Part shown: positions 17,683 through 25,814 of the stretch, piece after piece
Layout of the letters: every line of letters begins with the position of its first letter
How positions within the stretch are numbered: the stretch's first letter is position 1
NCBI GenBank assembly: GCA_030535235.1
Contig: JAUNCL010000004.1
Coordinates: 45,666 to 109,665, forward strand
Reading direction: 5' to 3'
DNA length: 64,000 nucleotides
From: Bacillota bacterium
Lineage (GTDB): Bacteria > Bacillota > Clostridia > Oscillospirales > Oscillospiraceae
Translations under genes and position numbers: made by a program
The notes under the pieces: model-generated
The model's input: the letters and a program-made list of their open reading frames with translations, nothing else
Databases searched by the model: none
What the model was told of the DNA's origin: nothing

Positions 17683-17701
17683 TGTCTGTTCCCTATGCAA
17701 T

Positions 17702-18415
17702 TCATGGGCAGAGGACGGAATTGAGCTCCTTCCGTCGAGCTTTCCACTCGGGGACGAACTGCTCCAGACAGCCGTAAAAGGCCGGGGAGTGGTTCGGGTG
17801 GAGGAAGTGGACCAGCTCATGCCACACCACATATTCCACGCAGGGCAGCGGGGCCCGCACCAGCTGCCAGGCGAAGGTCACCCGCCGGTCACTGGGCTTG
17901 CAGCTCCCCCAGCGGGAGGTCATGGAGCGCACCTTAATCTCCGGAAAGGGGACCCCCAGGGGTTCCAGACGGGGGTGGATCCCACGGCACAGTTCCGTGG
18001 TGACCGCCAGACACTGGGCCTTGTAAAAGTCCTCCATGGTCTTTTTCCGCAGGGCCGGGTCGGAGGGGGCCCGCAGCTGGAGATGGATCTCTTCCCCCAC
18101 CAGCTCCGCCCGGTTTTTCTTCCCCTCCCGCAGACGGATGGGATACCTCTCGCCCAGGAGACAAACGAGTTCCCCCTGGTCATAGGTGGGCTCTCCGCCC
18201 CCCTGCCAGGTCTGGGCGGCAAACTTTTCCAAGGCGTTCAGGATGAAATCCCCCCGGCTGACCAAAATCTCCTCCACCGCCCGGTCGCTGACCCGATAGG
18301 GCGCTGAGACCCCCACCGTCCCGTCAGCCCGGACCCGGATGTTGATATTTTTCACGGTCTTCCGGGTGAGGGTATATTCCACCGGGCGGCCCCCCAGGTC
18401 CAGGACCCGGTTCAC
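17702..18415 (-). CDS. YgjP-like (DUF45) metal-dependent hydrolase
   Basis: 237-residue predicted zinc metallopeptidase of the YgjP/M48-like group. The zinc motif HELVHFLHPNHSPAFY at about 200 has the HExxH-x5-H layout of the group, and the preceding RSMTSRWGSC is equally characteristic. The substrate is not established for this family. The start overlaps the stop of the upstream acyl-ACP thioesterase gene by 4 nt (ATGA), so the two are translationally coupled; a functional link is not known. Confidence 0.88.
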   Translation of the reverse strand: MNRVLDLGGRPVEYTLTRKTVKNINIRVRADGTVGVSAPYRVSDRAVEEILVSRGDFILNALEKFAAQTWQGGGEPTYDQGELVCLLGERYPIRLREGKKNRAELVGEEIHLQLRAPSDPALRKKTMEDFYKAQCLAVTTELCRGIHPRLEPLGVPFPEIKVRSMTSRWGSCKPSDRRVTFAWQLVRAPLPCVEYVVWHELVHFLHPNHSPAFYGCLEQFVPEWKARRKELNSVLCP

Positions 18416-19161
18416 GGTTCCTCTCCCCTGGGCTCCAGGCGGAAAAAGGCCTTGACCAGAGTCCGGTCTCCGGCCTTGATCTGAAGGTCCACCTCGCCCC
18501 CCTCTTGCTTCCGGTATACCTGAAGTTCCTCCCCTTCCCGGCTCTCGGCGGCATAGTGGATGTCGAACGCCCGAATCAGATTCTGATCCCAGAAGGACGA
18601 CGGGAAGGCGTCCAGCAGCAGGCGCACATAGGAGACGTTGTTCATATGGCCGTTGAAGTCGGTGTCAGTGCTGCGGACCACATGGCGGTAGGCCAAGCAG
18701 GTCTCGTCCAGAGAGCCCTTCTTCCGGCGGAAGGGGGCGTCCAAAACCGGAGGACACACCGCAAGGTCCACAGGGAAGGGGGTGGTGTCCACCCGGCGCA
18801 GGCTGTGGTCGGTGACATCCACGGCGCACAGCTCCTGGCGGCACCGGACCAGAGGAGTCCCCTCCAAACTCTCCACCAGCACGTTCAGGTGGATGGTCAC
18901 CGAGGAGATTTTTACCGGGATGACCCGCATGCGGACGGTCTCCCCCCAAAGGGGCATCCGGTCATAGACGATCTTCGACCGGGCGATGGCCCAGACCGCG
19001 CCGTGGCTTCGGCTCATGCGGATGGCGTCACAGCCGTACTGGGTAAAAAACTCGGTAAAGGCGTCCTGAAACAGTTGGGACGCATGGAAGATATCCATTT
19101 CACAGCGACGGTCGGTAAAGGCGGCCGTGACCCGCTGCTCTGCGGTATAGGTGTTTTTCAC
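18412..19161 (-). CDS. Acyl-ACP thioesterase (FatA/FatB-like)
   Basis: Releases free fatty acids from acyl carrier protein. The 249-residue double-hotdog protein carries the C-terminal hotdog signature STDTDFNGHMNNVSYVRLLL (Asn and His as in plant and bacterial FatA/FatB). The N-terminal hotdog begins near TAEQRVTAAFTDRRCEMDIF. Members occur widely in gut clostridia. It is the promoter-proximal gene of a two-gene unit with the YgjP-like protein. Chain length preference is unknown. Confidence 0.9.
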   Translation of the reverse strand: MKNTYTAEQRVTAAFTDRRCEMDIFHASQLFQDAFTEFFTQYGCDAIRMSRSHGAVWAIARSKIVYDRMPLWGETVRMRVIPVKISSVTIHLNVLVESLEGTPLVRCRQELCAVDVTDHSLRRVDTTPFPVDLAVCPPVLDAPFRRKKGSLDETCLAYRHVVRSTDTDFNGHMNNVSYVRLLLDAFPSSFWDQNLIRAFDIHYAAESREGEELQVYRKQEGGEVDLQIKAGDRTLVKAFFRLEPRGEEP

Positions 19162-19194
19162 TGCGATTCTCTCCTTTCAAACCCAGGCAAACCG

Positions 19195-19223
19195 TTGAAA
19201 ACCCATTGCCTGTGCGATATAAT
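19195..19223 (+). promoter_or_regulatory. Promoter of the amidase lipoprotein gene
   Basis: TTGAAA, 17 nt, TATAAT, 24 nt upstream of the ATG, which has CAGGAGGC as ribosome binding site. Confidence 0.8.
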
Positions 19224-19247
19224 GTTGTCTAAAACAGGAGGCTTCCT

Positions 19248-20021
19248 ATGAAACGAACCATTTTTTCTCTTCTCGCCTGCTGTCTTCTGCTTACCTGTCT
19301 CTCAGGCTGCGGCAGCAGCGCTGTCCCCCAGGAGTCCCCCGTCCAAGAGCCGGCGGCAGAGACCGTGACCGCCGACCCGCCTGCCCCCAAAACCGTGGTC
19401 ATTGACCCGGGGCATCAGGCCCGGGCCAACACCGACCAGGAGCCCATCGGCCCCGGTTCCGTTGAGACCAAGATGAAGGTCACCGGCGGCACCGCCGGGG
19501 TGTCCACCGGCATCCCGGAATATGAACTGACCCTCACCGTCTCCCAATTGCTGCGGGATGAACTGACCGCCCGGGGCTATCAGGTGGTCATGGTACGGGA
19601 GGATCACGACGTCAACTTGAGCAACCGGGAGCGAGCGGAGATCGCCAACCAGTCCGGCGATCTCTTCCTGCGTATTCACGCCAACGGGTCCGAGGATTCC
19701 TCAGTCAGCGGGGCCATGACCCTCTGCCCCACGGCCCAGAGTCCCTACCCCATCGGCGGGCTTTACGCCCAATGCCGGCTTCTGTCCGACCTGGTGCTGG
19801 ACGGACTGGCAACCGCCACCGGGGCCAAGGCGTTATCGGTGTGGGAGACCGATACCATGAGCGGCATCAACTGGTGCCAGATCCCGGTGACCATCGTGGA
19901 GATGGGGTTTCTGTCCAATCCCCAGGAAGACCTTCTGCTGAACAGCCCGGACTACCAGGCTGACATCGTCACCGGTATCGCCAACGGGGTGGACAAGTAT
20001 TTCGCCCAGACAGCATCCTGA
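19248..20021 (+). CDS. N-acetylmuramoyl-L-alanine amidase lipoprotein (Amidase_3)
   Basis: Cuts the bond between MurNAc and L-Ala in peptidoglycan. 257 residues: signal peptide and lipobox LSGCG (Cys at about 21), then an Amidase_3 catalytic domain. Zinc and catalytic residues visible are the His of VVIDPGHQ, the Glu of GIPEYELTL, the His of FLRIHANGS and the Glu of TIVEMGFLSN. A segment PIGPGSVETKMKVTGGT between the first His and Glu matches clostridial amidases. It could act in vegetative wall turnover or at sporulation. Confidence 0.93.
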   Translation: MKRTIFSLLACCLLLTCLSGCGSSAVPQESPVQEPAAETVTADPPAPKTVVIDPGHQARANTDQEPIGPGSVETKMKVTGGTAGVSTGIPEYELTLTVSQLLRDELTARGYQVVMVREDHDVNLSNRERAEIANQSGDLFLRIHANGSEDSSVSGAMTLCPTAQSPYPIGGLYAQCRLLSDLVLDGLATATGAKALSVWETDTMSGINWCQIPVTIVEMGFLSNPQEDLLLNSPDYQADIVTGIANGVDKYFAQTAS

Positions 20022-20096
20022 CCGAAAAGTTTCTTATCGACAGAAACGATTATTTAAGTATTTTAACTCATTTTGAAACGGGAAGCAAGATATTCT

Positions 20097-20345
20097 ATGG
20101 CTGAGAATTTTACTTACATCCTCCGCTGTGCCGACGGCACCTACTACACCGGCTGGACCAACGACCTGAAAAAGCGTCTGGCCGCCCACAACGCCGGCAC
20201 AGCATCCAAATACACCCGGCCCCGGCGGCCGGTAGAGCTGGTGTATCACGAGAGCTTCCCCACCAAAGAGGAAGCCATGGCCCGGGAGTGGCGTATCAAG
20301 CAGCTCACCCGGGCCCAGAAGGAAGCCCTGATCAACGGAACATGA
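20097..20345 (+). CDS. GIY-YIG domain protein (YhbQ/UPF0213-like)
   Basis: 82-residue single-domain member of the GIY-YIG nuclease family. TYILRCADGTYYTGWTNDL is the GIY...YIG core, followed by the catalytic-type Arg (KKRLAAHNAG) and the Glu in FPTKEEAMAREWRIK. Standalone proteins of this size are widespread and their substrate (DNA repair intermediate or other) is unclear. ATG at 20097 is preferred over an in-frame TTG at 20073; the ribosome site (GGGAAG) is weak. Confidence 0.85.
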   Translation: MAENFTYILRCADGTYYTGWTNDLKKRLAAHNAGTASKYTRPRRPVELVYHESFPTKEEAMAREWRIKQLTRAQKEALINGT

Positions 20346-20351
20346 GAAGAG

Positions 20352-20390
20352 AAAACCGCGGGGAAAGAAAAAACTCTCCTCGCGGTTTTT
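20352..20390. terminator. Bidirectional terminator
   Basis: Arms AAAACCGCGNGG and CCNCGCGGTTTTT between the convergent GIY-YIG and 111-residue membrane protein genes. Confidence 0.8.
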
Positions 20391-20391
20391 G

Positions 20392-20727
20392 TTATTCTTT
20401 CGGCAGGTTTTCTTCCGACGGTTCCTCGGCGGACTGAGCGTAGGCGTCCTTGATCTCCCGCTTCATGGCCTTCTTGTCTCTCTGCCGGCCCAGAACGTGG
20501 AGGATGGCAGTGATGACAAAGAGGAGCCAGAACCGGCTGGAAAAGTCCATGTTCCAGCCCTCGGGCAGGACCTTCACCAGGATATCCCAGGCAAAGCTGA
20601 GGATGAGGGAGACCCAGATGAGGATGAGGGACCCGAACCAATTCTTGCGGCGGATGAACCGGTCCTGGCTGATCAGGACCACGATCCAAATGATGACCCA
20701 GGGCAGTTGGGTGAGGAATGCTGACAT
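20392..20727 (-). CDS. Small membrane protein, function unknown
   Basis: 111 residues. Three hydrophobic stretches: about 3-20 (LTQLPWVIIWIVVLIS), 30-53 (WFGSLILIWVSLILSFAWDIL) and 64-80 (FWLLFVITAILHVLG). A charged C-terminal tail rich in Lys and Glu follows. No recognised domain. The ATG has GAAGGAGG upstream and a plausible promoter at 20769-20797, so it appears to be a real monocistronic gene. Confidence 0.7.
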   Translation of the reverse strand: MSAFLTQLPWVIIWIVVLISQDRFIRRKNWFGSLILIWVSLILSFAWDILVKVLPEGWNMDFSSRFWLLFVITAILHVLGRQRDKKAMKREIKDAYAQSAEEPSEENLPKE

Positions 20728-20768
20728 AGGGGGACCTCCTTCCCAGGATGGGCAGTTTGATTGCTACC

Positions 20769-20797
20769 ATCATAGCACATTGGAAGGCAAGGCTCAA
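20769..20797 (-). promoter_or_regulatory. Promoter of the 111-residue membrane protein gene
   Basis: Minus-strand TTGAGC, 17 nt, TATGAT. Confidence 0.5.
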
Positions 20798-20895
20798 GGT
20801 TTACTTTCTCTTCCGGTCGTTTTTAGTACGCCAGAACGTTGCAGGCCACAGAGAGATGTTTCCGGTCCTATCGTATCCCTCATGATCTGGACCGT

Positions 20896-21366
20896 TCAAA
20901 GGAAATAGGAATCCTTCGGCTCATCCACATCTTTCCGGTGATAATAGGCGTGGGCCCAAAGATACCCTGCCGTTACCAGTAGCGACGTCCGGTTCAGTTC
21001 CCGGAAGAACCCCACCTCAAGCAGACACAAGAGCCAGCAAAGGCTCAGGATCACAGCACTGGCGACCTGAATCCGCCGGGCCTTTTGCGGGGAAAAGGAC
21101 GTCTTTCCCAACCGATTTCTCGCCCAATAGTGATCCCAAATACAAATCAGCAAAAACACATCGTTGCCCAAAAACGCTGTTGGCACATCCAAAAAGAATT
21201 GGGGCAGCACTAGCAATACCCCCACAACGATCAGGTAAACGATATTTGCCCGAAAGTATCGCCGCTTCAAAAGCGCCCAGGAAATGCCGCAGATAAGCAG
21301 GCAAAGGGCGAGGGACAGGAACGTGTCGGTCAGGATCCAATATTTGGTACGCTTCCATTCTATCAT
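20896..21366 (-). CDS. Membrane protein, function unknown
   Basis: 156 residues with about five hydrophobic segments (LSLALCLLICGISWALL, IVYLIVVGVLLVLPQFFL, VFLLICIWDHYW, VASAVILSLCWLLCLLEVG, LLVTAGYLWAHAYY). No family recognised. Base composition is visibly more AT-rich than the adjacent pyr genes. The ribosome binding site is poor, and the ATG overlaps a TATGAT that could be a -10 element, so the transcript may be leaderless or the start misassigned. The frame is retained because its hydrophobic pattern is coherent along the whole length. Confidence 0.6.
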   Translation of the reverse strand: MIEWKRTKYWILTDTFLSLALCLLICGISWALLKRRYFRANIVYLIVVGVLLVLPQFFLDVPTAFLGNDVFLLICIWDHYWARNRLGKTSFSPQKARRIQVASAVILSLCWLLCLLEVGFFRELNRTSLLVTAGYLWAHAYYHRKDVDEPKDSYFL

Positions 21367-21390
21367 ACTTACCAGCCCGATACAACGCAG

Positions 21391-21417
21391 AAAAGGACCT
21401 GCCGAGGCAGGTCCTTT
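21391..21417 (-). terminator. pyr operon terminator
   Basis: Perfect 12-bp stem AAAGGACCTGCC with a 3-nt loop, 11 nt after the pyrI stop. Confidence 0.85.
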
Positions 21418-21427
21418 CGTCGCGTGT

Positions 21428-21850
21428 TTACTTTTTGCCGCCCTTGGTGTCGCAGTAGAGGCAGCGGTAGACGCCGTGTTCCCGGTCGGTCAGCCGGAAG
21501 ACATGGGGCAGCTCCTGCTCGATGGAGGTGATGCACCGGGGGTTCTTGCAGCGGATGACGCCGGTGATGGTCTCAGGCAGGTGGGGATGGATCTTCTCCA
21601 TCCGCTCGCCGCCGCGAATGATATTCACGGTGATATGGGGGTCGATGTAGCCCAGCATATCATAGTTCAGGTCGATGACCTCGTTGATCTTCAGAATATC
21701 CTTCTTGCCGTACTTGCCGCTGGAGGCGTTCTTGATGACGGCCACCTCGCACTCCAGCTTGTCCAGGCCCAGCTTTTCATAGAGGTCCATTCCCCGACCG
21801 GCGGGGATATGGTCGATCACAATGCCGTCCACGATGGTTCCGATAATCAT
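21428..21850 (-). CDS. pyrI: Aspartate carbamoyltransferase regulatory subunit
   Basis: Allosteric subunit of aspartate transcarbamoylase that binds nucleotide effectors and joins catalytic trimers. 140 residues. The C-terminal zinc domain has all four ligands (CKNPRC and CLYC). The N-terminal domain has GTIVDGIVIDHIPAG and the GKYGKKDILKI segment. It follows pyrB with a single-base gap and ends the pyr operon. Its presence implies feedback control of the catalytic subunit, unlike the Bacillus enzyme which has no PyrI. Confidence 0.97.
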   Translation of the reverse strand: MIIGTIVDGIVIDHIPAGRGMDLYEKLGLDKLECEVAVIKNASSGKYGKKDILKINEVIDLNYDMLGYIDPHITVNIIRGGERMEKIHPHLPETITGVIRCKNPRCITSIEQELPHVFRLTDREHGVYRCLYCDTKGGKK

Positions 21851-21851
21851 C

Positions 21852-22769
21852 TCACTCCACCTCCAGCAGTTTCAGGATGAGGGCCATGCGGATGAATTTG
21901 CCGCAGAGGACCTGGCGGAAATAGCAGGCTCTGGGGTCGTCATCGATGGCGATGGAAATCTCGTTCACACGAGGCAGGGGATGCAGGATGGCCAGATCCC
22001 ACTTGGCCGTGCGCAGCTTGTCGGGGGTCAGGATGTAGCTGTCCTTCAGGCGGACATAGTCGTCCTCGTTGAAGAAGCGCTCCCGCTGGACTCGTGTCAT
22101 GTAGAGGATGTCCAGCTGAGGCATGGCATCCTCCAGGGAGGTGGTCTCCACGAACTCGATGCCGTTGCGCTCCAGCAGGTCGGTGCGGACGCTCTCCGGC
22201 ACCCGCAGCTCCTCGGGGGAGATCAGCACAAAGCGGACGTTCTTATACCGGGACATGGCGCCGATGAGGGAGTGGACAGTGCGGCCGAACTTCAGGTCGC
22301 CGCAGCAGCCCACCACCAGGTTGTCCAGTCTCCCCTTCTCCCGCTTGATGGTCAGCAGGTCGGTCAGGGTCTGGGTGGGGTGGTGATGGCCGCCGTCGCC
22401 AGCGTTGATGACCGGGACCGTAGCCTTCATGGAGGCCACCAGGGGGGCGCCCTCCTTGGGGTGGCGCATGGCGATGATATCGGCGAAGCAGCTCACCGTC
22501 CGGGCAGTGTCTGCCACGCTCTCTCCCTTGGCGGCAGAGGAGTTATCCGCGGAGGAGAAGCCCAGAACCTGGCCGCCCAGCTCGTACATGGCGGCCTCAA
22601 AGCTCAGGCGGGTCCGGGTGGAGGGCTCGTAAAACAGGGTGGCAAGTTTCTTATAGCGGCATTTTTCCCGGTACTCCTCGGGGTGCTCAATGATATCCTC
22701 CGCTTTGGCGATCAGCTCGTCGATCTCCGACACGGACAGGTCGGTGATATCGATCAAATCACGTTTCAT
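21852..22769 (-). CDS. pyrB: Aspartate carbamoyltransferase catalytic subunit
   Basis: Condenses carbamoyl phosphate with aspartate. 305 residues with the carbamoyl-phosphate loop [16 protein letters not shown] (about residues 50-65), the [14 protein letters not shown] aspartate-domain segment (about 130-143) and [10 protein letters not shown] (about 264). Length is that of the PyrI-partnered class. Stop and pyrI start are one base apart, consistent with stoichiometric synthesis of the two subunits. Confidence 0.98.
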   Translation of the reverse strand: MKRDLIDITDLSVSEIDELIAKAEDIIEHPEEYREKCRYKKLATLFYEPSTRTRLSFEAAMYELGGQVLGFSSADNSSAAKGESVADTARTVSCFADIIAMRHPKEGAPLVASMKATVPVINAGDGGHHHPTQTLTDLLTIKREKGRLDNLVVGCCGDLKFGRTVHSLIGAMSRYKNVRFVLISPEELRVPESVRTDLLERNGIEFVETTSLEDAMPQLDILYMTRVQRERFFNEDDYVRLKDSYILTPDKLRTAKWDLAILHPLPRVNEISIAIDDDPRACYFRQVLCGKFIRMALILKLLEVE

Positions 22770-22821
22770 ATGACCATTCCTTTCACAGTAATTGACGGCA
22801 CAAAATGGCCACAGACAATGA

Positions 22822-23454
22822 TTACTTCCCGATCCAGCTCTCGTCGGAGGGGTTGTTGCGGAAGGCGATCAGGCGGGCCTGGTCCTCGGGACGGATGTAG
22901 CCCTCGGCGGCGGCCACAGAAGCAACAGTATCCAGGTCGGTGAGGCTTACGTTCTTCACGTTGGCCTCGGCCAGGCGGTCCACGCTCTTCTTCATGCCGT
23001 AGGTGAAGATGCTGACGATGCCCAGGACCTCAGCCCCGGCCTGGCGGAGGACGTCCACCACCTCCAGAACGCTGCCGCCGGTGGAGATCAGGTCTTCCAC
23101 GACGACCACCTTCTGACCGGGGACCAGCTTGCCCTCGATCTGGTTCTTGCGGCCGTGGTCCTTGGCCCCGGAGCGGACATAGCCCATGGGCAGCTCCAGC
23201 ATCTGGGCGGTGATGGCGGCGTGGGCGATGCCGGCGGTGCTGGTACCCATGAGGACCTCCGCATCAGGATAGTGCTCCTTGACCAGAGCGGCCAGACCGC
23301 TCTCCACATCGGTGCGGACCTGATGGTCGGACAGGGTCAAGCGGTTGTCACAATAGATGGGGCTCTTGATGCCGCTGGCCCAGGTGAAGGGCTCGTCAGG
23401 GCGCAGGAAGACAGCCTGGATCTTCAGCAAATCTTTCGCAATAGTATTCTTCAT
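22822..23454 (-). CDS. pyrE: Orotate phosphoribosyltransferase
   Basis: Forms OMP from orotate and PRPP. 210 residues. The PRPP-binding motif [13 protein letters not shown] is at about residues 117-129, with the upstream [13 protein letters not shown] loop and [11 protein letters not shown] flexible loop. SD AGGGAGGATATGGA-like sequence precedes the ATG. Lies 23 nt after pyrF in the operon. Confidence 0.98.
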   Translation of the reverse strand: MKNTIAKDLLKIQAVFLRPDEPFTWASGIKSPIYCDNRLTLSDHQVRTDVESGLAALVKEHYPDAEVLMGTSTAGIAHAAITAQMLELPMGYVRSGAKDHGRKNQIEGKLVPGQKVVVVEDLISTGGSVLEVVDVLRQAGAEVLGIVSIFTYGMKKSVDRLAEANVKNVSLTDLDTVASVAAAEGYIRPEDQARLIAFRNNPSDESWIGK

Positions 23455-23477
23455 ATTCCATATCCTCCCTATTCAAA

Positions 23478-24176
23478 TCAGCCGACAAATTCGGCGACGC
23501 ATCTCTCATAGGCCGCCACAGGGTCGGCAGCGGCGGTGATGGGGCGGCCCACCACAATATAGTCGGAGCCAATCTCCTTGGCCTGGGCGGGGGTGGTCAC
23601 CCGGACCTGGTCCCCCTTCTCCCCGTCGGCAAAGCGGATGCCGGGGGTGACGGTCAGGAAGCCCGCACCGCAGGTCTCGTGGACCTTGCCCGCCTCCATG
23701 GGGGAGCAGACCACGCCGTCCAGGCCGGCCTTGGCGGCGTTGGCTGCGTAGTGCATGACAGTCTGGTCGATGGGTGCGTTAATGAGCAGCTCCTCCCGCA
23801 TACGTTCCTCGCTGGTGGAGGTCAGCTGGGTGACGGCGATGACCAGAGGACGGGTGCCGTCGGGACGGGTCACGCCCTCCAGGGCCCCTTCCATCATGGC
23901 GCGGGTGCCGGCGGCGTGGAGGTTCACCATGTCAACGTCCAGACGGGAGAGGACGTGCATGGACTTCTTCACGGTGTTGGGGATGTCGTGGAGCTTCAAG
24001 TCCAGGAAGATCTTATGACCGCGGGCCTTGATCTCCTTGACAATGGAGGGGCCTTCCGCATAGAAGAGCTCCATGCCGATCTTTACATAGGGCTTTTTCC
24101 CGGGAAAACGGTCCAGAAAAGCCAGGGTTTCTTCCTTGCTGCTGAAGTCACAGGCGATGATAACGTCTTTTCCCAT
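23478..24176 (-). CDS. pyrF: Orotidine 5'-phosphate decarboxylase
   Basis: Decarboxylates OMP to UMP, the last step of the pathway. 232 residues. The catalytic K-x-x-D motif is in IFLDLKLHDIPNTVKKS (about residues 55-71), with the substrate loop VTPGIRF near 180 and VVGRPIT near 215. Group I (E. coli/Bacillus type). The start codon overlaps the pyrD stop as TGATG, which couples the two. Confidence 0.98.
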   Translation of the reverse strand: MGKDVIIACDFSSKEETLAFLDRFPGKKPYVKIGMELFYAEGPSIVKEIKARGHKIFLDLKLHDIPNTVKKSMHVLSRLDVDMVNLHAAGTRAMMEGALEGVTRPDGTRPLVIAVTQLTSTSEERMREELLINAPIDQTVMHYAANAAKAGLDGVVCSPMEAGKVHETCGAGFLTVTPGIRFADGEKGDQVRVTTPAQAKEIGSDYIVVGRPITAAADPVAAYERCVAEFVG

Positions 24177-25087
24177 CAGTGGGCACCTCCGATAATTTCT
24201 GTGATATCCTGAATCCCCAGCCGCTCCATAACGGCGGGGAGGTTGTCGATGATTTCCTTGCAGGCATAGGGGTTTACCAGGTTGGCCGCCCCCACCTGGA
24301 CGGCCGTGGCTCCGGCCAGCATCAGCTCGATGACGTCCTCGGCAGTCTGGACACCGCCCATGCCAATGATGGGCAGTTTTACGGCCTCATAAACCTGCCA
24401 GATCATGCGGACCGCCACGGGGAAGACCGCAGGACCGGACAGGCCGCCGGTGAGGTTGGCCAGGATGGGCTTGCGCTTTTTGATATCCAGGCGCATGCCC
24501 ATGAGGGTGTTGATAAGACTCAGGCCATCCGCCCCCCCCTCCTCGCAGGCCTTGGCGATGGAGACGATGTCGGTGACATTGGGGGACAGCTTCACGTACA
24601 CGGGCTTCTTGCAGACTTCCTTCACGGACTTGGTCACGTTGTAGACCATATTGGGATCGGTGCCGAAGCTCATGCCGCCGTGGTGGACGTTGGGGCAGCT
24701 CACGTTGACCTCGATGATGTTGGTGTGGGGGGATGCGTCGGCCTTGGCGCAGCACTCCACGAACTCATCCAGGGAGAATCCGCTGATGTTGGCCAGAATG
24801 GGCTTGTGATAGATCTCCCGGAGCTTGGGCAGCTCCTCGGCCACCACCTTGTCGATGCCGGGATTCTGGAGGCCCACGGCGTTGAGCATGCCGCCGGGGG
24901 TTTCGGCAATGCGGGGAGCGGGGTTGCCGAAACGGGGCTCCCGGGTGGTGCCCTTTACGCTGATGGCCCCCAGGCAGTTGATGTCATACCACTGGGCAAA
25001 CTCATAGCCAAAGCCGAAGGTGCCGCTGGCGGGGATGACGGGATTGTCCAACCGGACCCCGCTGAGAGTGACGGCAGTCTTTACCAT
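24176..25087 (-). CDS. pyrD: Dihydroorotate dehydrogenase B, catalytic subunit
   Basis: FMN flavoprotein oxidising dihydroorotate, type 1B, using NAD through PyrK. 303 residues. Visible motifs: [11 protein letters not shown] (FMN), NVSCPN with the catalytic Cys used by class 1 enzymes (about residue 129), and [13 protein letters not shown] (phosphate binding) near the C-terminus. Start overlaps the pyrK stop by 7 nt, as is usual for the PyrK-PyrDB pair that forms a heterotetramer. Confidence 0.97.
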   Translation of the reverse strand: MVKTAVTLSGVRLDNPVIPASGTFGFGYEFAQWYDINCLGAISVKGTTREPRFGNPAPRIAETPGGMLNAVGLQNPGIDKVVAEELPKLREIYHKPILANISGFSLDEFVECCAKADASPHTNIIEVNVSCPNVHHGGMSFGTDPNMVYNVTKSVKEVCKKPVYVKLSPNVTDIVSIAKACEEGGADGLSLINTLMGMRLDIKKRKPILANLTGGLSGPAVFPVAVRMIWQVYEAVKLPIIGMGGVQTAEDVIELMLAGATAVQVGAANLVNPYACKEIIDNLPAVMERLGIQDITEIIGGAH

Positions 25088-25812
25088 ATGATCTCCTCCT
25101 TCTCCAGCACGGGTCCCTCCCGGCAGATGCGCTTATTGCCGTACTTTGTCTTACAGGTGCAGCCCATGCAGGCGCCGAAGCCGCAGCCCATGCGCTCCTC
25201 AAAGCTGAACTGCCCGGAAGTGACCGACTTATTATAGACAGCCTTCAACATAGGCTCGGGGCCGCAGGTGTAGATGTGGGTGTAGCCCCCGTCAGGCATG
25301 GCGTCGGTGACAAAGCCCTTGACACCCAGGGAGCCGTCGGCAGTAGCCACAGTGACGGGCATGCCCAGGGCCTGGAACGCCTCCTCTAAAAAGAGTTCCT
25401 CCGCCTTGTTGAAGCCCAGGATAACGGCAGGTTTTTTCCCCTGGGCCAGGAGCTTCTTTGCCAGGGCGAACATGGGGGGGATCCCAGCGCCGCCGCCGAT
25501 GAGCAGGGGCGTGTCCCCGGATTTGTCCAGGTCGTAGCCGTTGCCCAGGCCGGTGAGGATATCCAGCTCCGTGCCGGCGGGCATCCGGCTCATCTGGTCA
25601 GTTCCCTTGCCCACCACCTTGTAGATGATGGTTAAGCTGCCCTCCGCCCAGTCACAGACCGAGATAGGGCGGCGGAGGAACTTCCCCTCCAGGGCGATGT
25701 TCACAAACTGGCCGGGGCCGGTGATGGCCGAGGTGTCCCCGGTCAGAACCATGCGGAAGGTGCCGGGGGCCAGTTGTTCGTTGGTTTCCACGGTAAAGAG
25801 GCCGCGTTTCAC
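25081..25812 (-). CDS. pyrK: Dihydroorotate dehydrogenase electron transfer subunit
   Basis: FAD and [2Fe-2S] protein passing electrons from PyrD to NAD. 243 residues. The flavin-binding segment [11 protein letters not shown] is at about 50, the NAD-binding [10 protein letters not shown] at about 110. Four cysteines for the iron-sulphur cluster lie in [11 protein letters not shown] followed by ICREGP at the C-terminus. The start is GTG at 25812, chosen because GGAGGG lies 8 nt upstream and the residues before it have no family resemblance. Confidence 0.95.
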   Translation of the reverse strand: MKRGLFTVETNEQLAPGTFRMVLTGDTSAITGPGQFVNIALEGKFLRRPISVCDWAEGSLTIIYKVVGKGTDQMSRMPAGTELDILTGLGNGYDLDKSGDTPLLIGGGAGIPPMFALAKKLLAQGKKPAVILGFNKAEELFLEEAFQALGMPVTVATADGSLGVKGFVTDAMPDGGYTHIYTCGPEPMLKAVYNKSVTSGQFSFEERMGCGFGACMGCTCKTKYGNKRICREGPVLEKEEIIW

Positions 25813-25814
25813 GT

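Noticed and set aside
20026-20055. GTTTCT/AGAAAC repeat after the amidase gene
   Set aside because: Six-bp stem without T-run; chance level.
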